From positions 228,501 through 292,500 of the forward strand of contig CALSPM010000003.1 in NCBI GenBank assembly GCA_943788235.1: 64,000 bases of DNA, given 5' to 3'. Of this stretch, positions 1 to 9,471 are shown piece by piece. The position numbers and the translations under genes were made by a program. The DNA is from an uncultured Cyclobacteriaceae bacterium (GTDB lineage Bacteria; Bacteroidota; Bacteroidia; Cytophagales; Cyclobacteriaceae). How positions within the stretch are numbered: the stretch's first letter is position 1; the number at the start of each line of letters is the position of its first letter. Below the pieces are notes generated by a model, which made no database searches, had not been told where the DNA came from, and worked only from the letters and a program-made list of their open reading frames with translations.

Positions 1-1
1 T

Positions 2-352
2 GGTGACAGATTAGCCAGGTTAGCACTCGCCAATGATTATGGTGCTGATATTGTGGCTTCTGGTCCCTTGTACAAAAGCCATACGGTTTCCGGAGATAAA
101 ATAATCATTGAGTTCGATTTTTCTGAAGGTGGATTGAAGACAGTAGAATCAGGTTTGTCGGGATTTGAAATTGCCGGCGATGATAGGGTGTATGTGCCTG
201 CAGTGGCCAAAATTTCGGAAGAAAAAATAGAGGTATTTTCCATAGCTGTTTCAGAGCCAAAATATGTCAGATATGCCTGGCAGGATTACATTGTTGGAAC
301 ACTGTTTAATAAAGAAGGTTTGCCAGGGTCTTCTTTTACTAGTGAGGATTAG
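2..352 (+). CDS. Sialate O-acetylesterase, C-terminal part (cut by window edge)
   Basis: The frame is open from the first complete codon to the TAG at 350-352, giving 116 residues with no start in the window. The order GDRLARLALA, then SGPLYKSH, then GFEIAGDD, then a VRYAWQDY block and a final LFNKEGLPGS is the usual C-terminal beta-sandwich of Bacteroidota sialate O-acetylesterase-like SGNH esterases. These remove acetyl groups from sialic acids or plant polysaccharide sugars in the periplasm. The catalytic Ser-Asp-His part lies upstream, outside the window, so activity cannot be judged. It sits beside a GH97 and a keto-sugar pair, so a glycan-degradation context is likely. The family is confident; the exact substrate is not. 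Confidence 0.88.
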   Translation, partial: GDRLARLALANDYGADIVASGPLYKSHTVSGDKIIIEFDFSEGGLKTVESGLSGFEIAGDDRVYVPAVAKISEEKIEVFSIAVSEPKYVRYAWQDYIVGTLFNKEGLPGSSFTSED

Positions 353-540
353 TTCTATCATCAAATCAATAAAATGCATAAAAAAAATTCAGACAGAAGA
401 GATATTATCAAAGAAATTAATCTTTTTGCTTCAATTTTGGCTAAATCATATTTGTTGTATTGAATTTCTCAAGCCTGATCAGAATAATTTTCAGCTAATG
501 ATATACTGCAGGTTTTCTTACTCAAAATAAATAATCGATA

Positions 541-2961
<2,421 letters not shown>

Positions 2962-3184
2962 ATAAACTTCTGATTTATTGGTAGAGACTTTTCCGGTCTG
3001 ATCAATTATAATTCTGAAGTCAAAGAAAGCGAGTGGGATGTGTAAGACTGGACACTCTACCTATTTGGCACAACGGCCAGAGTCGATGGAATTTATCCAT
3101 TGATAACAATATTACTGTCAGAGAATGACCATAAAAAATTATGAGTTTGAATTAGATTGATAAGTGAACAAATAAAAAAATAAA

Positions 3185-3949
3185 ATGAAAAACATAAATA
3201 AATGCTTAATGCTGAGTGCTCTAGTGATGTACACCTTCTCATCATGTAAAGAAACACCTTACAGTGAATGGATTCACCTTTTTGATGGGACTAGCACAGA
3301 AGGTTGGAGAGCTTACAATGGAGATGCTTTACCTCCGGGATGGGCAATAAAGGACAGCATTTTAACCTTTCATACCGAACAAATCTTAGAAGAAGACTAT
3401 GATTATAAGGGGAGCAGGGATATTATTTACGGCGTCGAAGAATTCGAAAATTTTGAACTATATGTAGAATGGAAAATTCCTGAGGGAGGAAATAGCGGTA
3501 TTTTTTATCATATAAAAGAAGGCTATGAAGGGCCTCACATGATTGCTCCTGAATACCAGTTGATAGACGATCAGAACTATGCAAAAATTCATGATCTTAA
3601 GGCTTATAATGAAAGTTTTGGAGCCTTAGAACCAGAAAAATTACAAGATTGGCAGTCGACGGCAGCCGATTATGCCATGCATACACCGGATACTGCCGAA
3701 AAAGTATTGCATCCCGCTGGGCAATGGAATTCCACAAAAATTGTATTCAGTACTGAAAGAGTAGAGCACTGGCTCAATGGGAAAAAAGTCCTCTATTTTG
3801 TTCCTTGGTCAGGAGACTGGTACAAAAAAAGAGATTCAGGTAAATGGAAAAATGCACCTGACTATGGTAAGTTCAAAACAGGCTATATAGGATTTCAAGA
3901 TCATGGTAGTGATCTGTGGTTTAGAAATATTAAAATTAAGAAGATGTAG
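3185..3949 (+). CDS. DUF1080 / 3-keto-disaccharide hydrolase domain lipoprotein
   Basis: 254 residues with a lipoprotein signal peptide ending in FSSC, so Cys21 would be lipidated. The body is one concanavalin-like beta-sandwich of the DUF1080 family: LFDGTSTEGWRAYNG at the start, EWKIPEGGNSGIFYH in the middle, then EYQLIDD, HWLNGKKV and a final GYIGFQDHGSDLWFRNI. All are family hallmarks, and the length is typical. Members of this family act on 3-keto-glycosides, releasing sugar from a glycoside first oxidised at C3 by a Gfo/Idh/MocA-type dehydrogenase. The next gene downstream is such a dehydrogenase, so the two probably act in sequence on the same periplasmic substrate. The substrate cannot be read from sequence. 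Confidence 0.9.
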   Translation: MKNINKCLMLSALVMYTFSSCKETPYSEWIHLFDGTSTEGWRAYNGDALPPGWAIKDSILTFHTEQILEEDYDYKGSRDIIYGVEEFENFELYVEWKIPEGGNSGIFYHIKEGYEGPHMIAPEYQLIDDQNYAKIHDLKAYNESFGALEPEKLQDWQSTAADYAMHTPDTAEKVLHPAGQWNSTKIVFSTERVEHWLNGKKVLYFVPWSGDWYKKRDSGKWKNAPDYGKFKTGYIGFQDHGSDLWFRNIKIKKM

Positions 3950-4053
3950 GTATAGCCAAAAGATCATCTAAAAAGAGTTCTTTATGGAGCATTTTTAGTC
4001 TAATAAAAGAAGTTTATTTAATGTTTAAATAGGTTAACTAAAATCATTCAATA

Positions 4054-5490
4054 ATGAAAAGAAGAGACTTTATAAAAAATACCTCTGCGTTATCAGCAAT
4101 AGCAATCCTTCCTCCTTTTTCGAATTGTAAATTTGAAAAAAAAGGTCGTCTAAGAACGGCGCATATCGGCGTAGGCGGAATGGGGGGTGAAGATTTAAGA
4201 GATATTTCATCTCATGCTTTAGTAGATGTTACCGCTTTATGCGATGTTGATGCTAATAATTTAGCTGCGGCTAAAAAACTGCATCCAAACGCAAAAGCAT
4301 ATTCTGATTATAGAAAGATGTTAGATAAGATTGGAGATTCTATTGATGCGGTGATTGTTTCTACACCAGACCACACACATGCACCAGCCTCTTTGAAGGC
4401 TATGAATATGGGGAAATCTGTTTATTGTCAAAAACCATTAACTCATCATGTATCAGAAGCGAGAGCGATGCGGAAATTGGCAGAAGAGAAAAATTTGATT
4501 ACTCAAATGGGTATACAGGTGCATTCCTTTTATGATTATAAATTAGCCACTTTGTTGATTCAATCAGGAATTATTGGTAAGGTAAATACAGTTAGGGCAT
4601 GGTCACCTAAAAACTGGGGGTATGACGGAACCGCACCTTTAGGAAATGATCCGGTTCCTGAAACACTAGATTGGAACCTTTGGTTGGGGACATCTGCAGA
4701 AAGACAATACAAAAAAGATATCTACCATCCTGGAAACTGGAGAAAACTAGTAGATTATGGATGCGGCACTTTAGGGGATATGGGTGTCCATATTTTTGAT
4801 ACGCCATATAACGCCCTTGAATTAGATGTACCTAAGACTATTACAAATAAATGTCGGAAACCAAATGGATTTGGATATCCTGAAACCAACATCGTGACTT
4901 ATGAATTCCCAGGAACAAAATATACAACGAATGACTTCAAATGGGTTTGGTATGATGGTAAGGGGGCTCCTGAAGACCATCAAGATTTAATATTGCCTGG
5001 CTCAGAGAACAAATCATCAAATAAGACAAAATCAAATGATAAAGAAGCCACTTTAAAAGATAAAATATCGCTTGAAACAAAATTAACAGACGAAAGTAGC
5101 TTACCCGACCAAGGTGCCATGTTTATTGGTGAAAAAGGCCGTTTACTTTTACCTCACTTCATGCAATTACCAAAGAAAATTGTAGACGGAAAGTATGTAG
5201 ATATTTCTAAAGAGATTTCTGCTATTGAAAAAGTAAACAATATGGGAAAACCTATTCGCGACTATAACTCTGAAGGGCCGAAACATTATCACCAGTTCGT
5301 GGATGCATGCCTAGGAAAAGACACTTGTACTGCACCATTTTCATACGCTGCACGTCTTACCGAAACAATTTTGTTAGGTACGATTGCAGGGAGATTTCCA
5401 GGCCAGACGTTGAATTGGAACAGCGAAAAAGGAATGTTTTCTGAAAACGCTGCAAATAAGTACCTAGTTGGCAAGTATCGAAAATTCTGA
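4054..5490 (+). CDS. Tat-exported Gfo/Idh/MocA family oxidoreductase
   Basis: 478 residues. The N-terminus MKRRDFIKN has the twin-arginine motif, followed by a short hydrophobic stretch ending FSNC, so a lipidated or periplasmic cofactor-loaded enzyme is likely. The Rossmann fold follows with HIGVGGMGGEDL and a D at the end of strand 2 (CDVD). The usual EKP cofactor/catalytic motif appears as CQKPL, with Lys kept and Glu replaced by Gln. The C-terminal Gfo/Idh domain carries WNLWLGTS, DYGCGTLGDMGVH and EGPKHYHQFVDA, a subgroup common in Bacteroidota. Members of this subgroup oxidise glycosides at C3. Its position 104 bases after the DUF1080 gene supports a joint keto-glycoside pathway. The reaction itself is inference. 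Confidence 0.9.
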   Translation: MKRRDFIKNTSALSAIAILPPFSNCKFEKKGRLRTAHIGVGGMGGEDLRDISSHALVDVTALCDVDANNLAAAKKLHPNAKAYSDYRKMLDKIGDSIDAVIVSTPDHTHAPASLKAMNMGKSVYCQKPLTHHVSEARAMRKLAEEKNLITQMGIQVHSFYDYKLATLLIQSGIIGKVNTVRAWSPKNWGYDGTAPLGNDPVPETLDWNLWLGTSAERQYKKDIYHPGNWRKLVDYGCGTLGDMGVHIFDTPYNALELDVPKTITNKCRKPNGFGYPETNIVTYEFPGTKYTTNDFKWVWYDGKGAPEDHQDLILPGSENKSSNKTKSNDKEATLKDKISLETKLTDESSLPDQGAMFIGEKGRLLLPHFMQLPKKIVDGKYVDISKEISAIEKVNNMGKPIRDYNSEGPKHYHQFVDACLGKDTCTAPFSYAARLTETILLGTIAGRFPGQTLNWNSEKGMFSENAANKYLVGKYRKF

Positions 5491-5513
5491 TCGAAGCAAT
5501 AAAATTAAAAAAC

Positions 5514-5551
5514 TTCACCGCCGTTTTGTGTCCTCACAAACGGAGGGTGAA
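5514..5551. terminator. Imperfect inverted repeat, possible terminator after the oxidoreductase
   Basis: The 17-base arm 5514-5530 pairs with 5535-5551 around a 4-base loop, with small bulges. Its centre is GC-rich compared with the flanks. It begins 24 bases after the oxidoreductase stop. There is no T-run directly after the stem on the plus strand, so a rho-independent role is uncertain. Confidence 0.4.
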
Positions 5552-5989
5552 ATGAAAAATATGTTGACATTTAAATGTTTACTGATGATTTTTTAAGATG
5601 GGATCAAGAAGAAAAGGATTCATTTTTTTGAACAATTATATTGCTTTCCTTTGTCTTCAAGATCGCAATTCTTATTTCTTTTCTAACTGAGATTCTACAT
5701 TAAAAATAATCTCATCTTCAATGAATTGAATGTCTGTACTATGTAATATTGGAATCTTCACATCTCTTTTTCTCGGCTCAGATTTTAGCTTTTCAAGTAA
5801 TCTCCTCGGCATAGAAATGAAGAGATAGGCCTTCACATAATATACTATGCCTAGACGCTTCTGAGAATCATAAATAGACAAGAACAGATACGAAAGAGTT
5901 AATAAACAAGACGCTCAACAGCGGACTTTGCAAAGTATAAAACTAGATGATTGCTGACATAGATGGCAATATTCTCATCGAAATAGGAA
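5552..5989. other. Intergenic region with one doubtful small minus-strand ORF (5672-5881)
   Basis: 438 bases separating the sugar-use genes from the PorV-family gene; the two flanking genes converge here. On the minus strand 5881-5672 encodes 69 residues (start MSIYDSQKR, end VESQLEKK) with a plausible composition but no family I recognise and no clear partner gene. It may be a remnant or a chance ORF. No tRNA, repeat array or clear promoter was seen. Confidence 0.3.
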
Positions 5990-7156
5990 TCACTTATAAT
6001 TAAGAAAAACCGACAGACGTAAAGTTTCAGCCATTGGATGATTATTTATGGTGGGAATCAGATATGAAGCGGAAAACTCAAATGCCTGATATCGGAACCC
6101 TGATCCGAAAGTGAGATATTTTCTGTTCCCCTTTTGCTCATGTTCATGAAAATAGCCGCCTCTTAGTGCAAATAATTCTCTATACCAATATTCTAGGCCT
6201 AGCGAATAAGTGAGTTCTTTCATCTCTTCGCTGAAGCCTTCGGGTGCATCTGTAAAGGACCCAAATGTACTGCTGAATAAGCTTCTGTCAGTTTCCTTTC
6301 CCTTCATTAAAGAGCGTTCTCCTGATTTGGGATCGATGACTATAATTGGTGGTGATGGAACCATCAACTTGTTGACATCGAATACAAAAGTGACTGAATT
6401 ATCAGAATCAAGGTGATACCGAAATGCTGTACCCAACCTTAAATTTGTTGGGATCGGTTCGCTTGCTCTAAAGTCGTTATATTTAATCCTAGGACCAAAG
6501 TTAGATAAATGCGTCCCGAATGAGATATTAACATCATGCCCATTTAAGCTTGTTTTTTTCTGATAATAGACGCCTAAATCTATAGCAACTGTTGAGCCAA
6601 TATCAGTGCCCTCCAGTAACGAAAACTGACGTGATGTATTCGACCTAATATATCTTCCTGATATTCCTACAGCCAATTCTTCAGTCAATTTCCTGGAATA
6701 TGTTATATCAAAGGCAACCTGGTAAGGATTCAAACTACCAACGAAATTCCCAAAATTATCATTGATCTCAAAATCACCAAGATTGAAATAGCGCATAGAC
6801 ATACCAAATACCTGCTGGTCATCTATTCTATAATATCCTGACACATACGACAAAAACATATCATTGGTGATTTTATGCAACCATGGTGAATATGAAACTG
6901 AGCCACCAAATCTACCATCAATAAAAACCAGTTTGGCATTATTCCAATAGAGCGAGTTGACATCTGCAGACGTGGCTACTCCTGCCTCACCCAGAGCGCT
7001 TCCTCTTGTATCGGGGCCAATAGCAATAAAAGAGGTACCACTTGTTAACACGCCATTTCCAATCTGTCTACCTGAGACGGAATTGCCCAATCCTTGAGAA
7101 AAACTATTAATGTTAATAAACAATAGTAGGCTAGCTTCTAGAATATATTTTTTCAT
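5990..7156 (-). CDS. porV: PorV-family outer-membrane protein (type IX secretion)
   Basis: 388 residues from the ATG at 7156, which has an AGAGGGG ribosome-binding site just upstream and gives a normal signal peptide (MKKYILEASLLLF). A longer frame to 7210 is rejected because it overlaps the upstream gene. The early block AIGPDTRGSALGEAGVATS followed by SLYWNNAKLVF is the signature of PorV/LptO-type FadL-fold barrels. Short beta-strands continue to the end at FLNYK. PorV binds C-terminal sorting domains after translocation and carries cargo to the PorU sortase. Here it follows a sorting-domain cargo gene by 10 bases, on the same strand, and no porU is adjacent. It may therefore be a paralogue dedicated to that cargo. 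Family confident, paralogue status inferred. Confidence 0.82.
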   Translation of the reverse strand: MKKYILEASLLLFININSFSQGLGNSVSGRQIGNGVLTSGTSFIAIGPDTRGSALGEAGVATSADVNSLYWNNAKLVFIDGRFGGSVSYSPWLHKITNDMFLSYVSGYYRIDDQQVFGMSMRYFNLGDFEINDNFGNFVGSLNPYQVAFDITYSRKLTEELAVGISGRYIRSNTSRQFSLLEGTDIGSTVAIDLGVYYQKKTSLNGHDVNISFGTHLSNFGPRIKYNDFRASEPIPTNLRLGTAFRYHLDSDNSVTFVFDVNKLMVPSPPIIVIDPKSGERSLMKGKETDRSLFSSTFGSFTDAPEGFSEEMKELTYSLGLEYWYRELFALRGGYFHEHEQKGNRKYLTFGSGFRYQAFEFSASYLIPTINNHPMAETLRLSVFLNYK

Positions 7157-7166
7157 AGCCCCTCTT

Positions 7167-9053
7167 CTACAGTTTAACCCCTCTGGTGACGTACCTTTGG
7201 GAACCCACATTAATCACAAAAAAATAGACGCCTGATTCTAATGTTGATGGGACATCCCATATATAACTTCCATTAAATCCAGCTTCATTATCCACGAGTA
7301 GTTCAATACGCTTTGCCTGTACATCTATTACCTCCAAGGTATAAGAGGTGAACTCAGGCAGTTCATATCGGATCATAATCTGGTCAACGAAATAACTGGG
7401 AAATACACTTACTCTACCACTCGCGTATGGGCTGTCAATTTCTTTTTCCTCCTCATTGATAGTGATTAACTGGTTTGCCTGCACATTTGACAAAGACTGG
7501 GAATTACCTCCAACCCATTTGATAATTAATGAATCTATACTTGAAGCGTCTGCTAATCCGAAGTGAGCAATGGAGCTATTTTGGGATTCATGACTTGAAC
7601 CACCATCAATTTCACGGATCATTTTTATTCCGTCTGCAACGATCTCAACTCTTGATCCTAACCCACGAGTAGTTGATTTTGATCCCGCTAATTGTACTTT
7701 CAACCAATTTCCAGTAGGTATATCATTTCTAAAAAGTCTGGAGTGAGTATTGGTGAGCAGTCCTGCTTCTGTTACCGGACTTTGATTGACTACAAAGAGG
7801 TCCAGGTCACCATCATTGTCATAATCAAAAGTCACGGAACCTCTTCCTATTCCATTATCTGACAATCCAGATTCGTCACTAACATTTTTGAAATTGACTC
7901 CATTATTTTCCAGTAGTAAATTTGGATTCGGTACTACTTCTGGGTTTAGAGCACCCATACAAATGAAAAGATCAACATCAGTGTCATTATCATAATCAAA
8001 TAAGTTAGAACCCCAACTAACAGGAACAACTAGATCATCATTTTGGGGTTTTATCATTTGAAATGCTGTTCCTAATGGTTCTGTCAAGTCTACAAATGAA
8101 AGCCCCGAACCGCGATTTATCATAAATATTCCAATGCCAATGTTAGTTAGAAAATAATCCAACAAACCGTCATTATTATAGTCTCCAACAGCTGTTCCCA
8201 TAGCATTTATTCCATAGTCTGCCCGCGATTCTTCGCTTACATTGGTAAAAGTACGATCAGGGAATTCATTTCTGTATAATTGATTTGGACCTCCAAAATC
8301 ATTGATCACATAGAGGTCTAGATCATTGTCATTGTCATAATCTGTGAAGACTCCTCCAAAACCAAAACCAGTTTCAGTAAACCTATACAGATCAGTTACA
8401 TTTTTGCAATATTCGCCTTGTACATTGATATATAACTGATCAACGGAGGTGATTGTTGTTGCTCCTACTAATTGTCCAAGATTACCGTCGAACTTATCAA
8501 AATAATTACCGACATACAAATCCGGATAACCATCTGCATTAAAATCACCAAATGTAGCTCCGGTTGAAAACGTTGAGATATGTTTAAACCCATAATTTGC
8601 GGAGACATCAGTGAAAGTTCCATTTCCATTGTTAAGGTAGAGTATATTATAAGCCCTAAAAGGTTCCGCATCTGAATGGAGTAATCCCATTGTTGTGACG
8701 AAAATGTCAATATGACCGTCCTTATTTACATCTGCCGAAACAGCGCCTTGTGTAATTATCAAATCATTTAAGGCTAGACCTGCAAGTTCTGTAATATCAG
8801 AAAATGTGCCGTCACCATTATTGTGGTAAAAGGAGTCTTTATCAAGTCCTCCAGCTATGAATAAGTCTTCGAATCCATCATTGTTGTAATCGAGAACGGC
8901 AACTCCACCTCCGTAAGTTCCCTGAAAAATCCTGAATGTGTGATTGATACCCGAAGCTTCCGTAACATCTGTGAAAACAGGCTGTGCATTCGCCAATTGA
9001 AAGGACAGAATTGATATCATGAAAATTGTAAATAAAAAGAAAATTTGCTTCAT
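7167..9053 (-). CDS. Secreted VCBS/FG-GAP repeat protein with ASPIC/UnbV domain and T9SS sorting signal (CRTAC1-like)
   Basis: 628 residues with a signal peptide (MKQIFFLFTIFMISILSF, then AQP). At least seven calcium-binding-type repeats of the form D-x-N/D-x-D-G-x-x-D run from about residue 50 to 440 (DYNNDGFEDL, DVNKDGHIDI, DFNADGYPDL, DYDNDGDLDL). They form a predicted beta-propeller. An ASPIC/UnbV domain follows at about 455-535 (GLGSRVEIV, then IDGGSSHESQN). The last ~80 residues are a type A T9SS sorting domain (VFPSYFVDQ to GVYFFVIN and RGVKL). The protein should be exported and displayed or released at the cell surface. Its ligand is unknown. It is probably co-transcribed with the PorV-family gene 10 bases downstream. 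Confidence 0.9.
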   Translation of the reverse strand: MKQIFFLFTIFMISILSFQLANAQPVFTDVTEASGINHTFRIFQGTYGGGVAVLDYNNDGFEDLFIAGGLDKDSFYHNNGDGTFSDITELAGLALNDLIITQGAVSADVNKDGHIDIFVTTMGLLHSDAEPFRAYNILYLNNGNGTFTDVSANYGFKHISTFSTGATFGDFNADGYPDLYVGNYFDKFDGNLGQLVGATTITSVDQLYINVQGEYCKNVTDLYRFTETGFGFGGVFTDYDNDNDLDLYVINDFGGPNQLYRNEFPDRTFTNVSEESRADYGINAMGTAVGDYNNDGLLDYFLTNIGIGIFMINRGSGLSFVDLTEPLGTAFQMIKPQNDDLVVPVSWGSNLFDYDNDTDVDLFICMGALNPEVVPNPNLLLENNGVNFKNVSDESGLSDNGIGRGSVTFDYDNDGDLDLFVVNQSPVTEAGLLTNTHSRLFRNDIPTGNWLKVQLAGSKSTTRGLGSRVEIVADGIKMIREIDGGSSHESQNSSIAHFGLADASSIDSLIIKWVGGNSQSLSNVQANQLITINEEEKEIDSPYASGRVSVFPSYFVDQIMIRYELPEFTSYTLEVIDVQAKRIELLVDNEAGFNGSYIWDVPSTLESGVYFFVINVGSQRYVTRGVKL

Positions 9054-9471
9054 TATTTAAGACTAAATAAACGATTTTAGGCTGGCTTTCCTTTAATAAA
9101 CTACGGAGCTACTCGCTTGAGTACTTATGCTTTAATGACAGTAGGTTTATAAAATGGGTGACAACAAAAAAAGGCTAATTCAGTTGTTTTTACAATAGAA
9201 ATCGACTAAAATTAAGTAGCATGTGGCTATTACATTTATTTTGAAAATTTCCAAAATTGAGGCTCTCAAGGTCCCCTTGACTAGATTCAATCATTCATGT
9301 ACTGGATATAGGAAGCCAAGACCAATGAAAATGCCGAATTGGTTCTCACTTTTCCACGCAATGACGATATTAGGGTATACAAGAAATCTGTGTTGGGTAG
9401 GTCCGATAAGGGGCGTTCAGGTAAGGGTGGTTACATGACGTTCAACAGCAGATGATTAAGTACAAAAAAAG
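9054..9471. other. Divergent intergenic region with a possible coding remnant at 9312-9455 (+)
   Basis: 418 bases between the divergently read VCBS and haloperoxidase genes, so it should carry both promoters. I found no exact TAnnTTTG box. In the plus frame 9312-9455, 47 codons run without a stop (start EAKTNENAEL, end MTFNSR) and finish 17 bases before the haloperoxidase start. The codon choice looks coding-like but there is no start codon, and a stop lies directly upstream in frame. It may be the tail of a lost gene. Confidence 0.3.

Noticed and set aside
264..530. 88-residue plus-strand ORF overlapping the esterase end
   Set aside because: Lys/Leu/Cys-rich, low-complexity composition, overlaps a real gene, and shows no family pattern.
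5672..5881. 69-residue minus-strand ORF
   Set aside because: No recognised family or ribosome-binding site; listed only as a doubtful item in the intergenic entry.
9223..9438. 71-residue plus-strand ORF in the divergent gap
   Set aside because: A different frame over the same stretch (9312-9455) is more coding-like, and this one has a Trp/Cys/Arg composition typical of chance ORFs.
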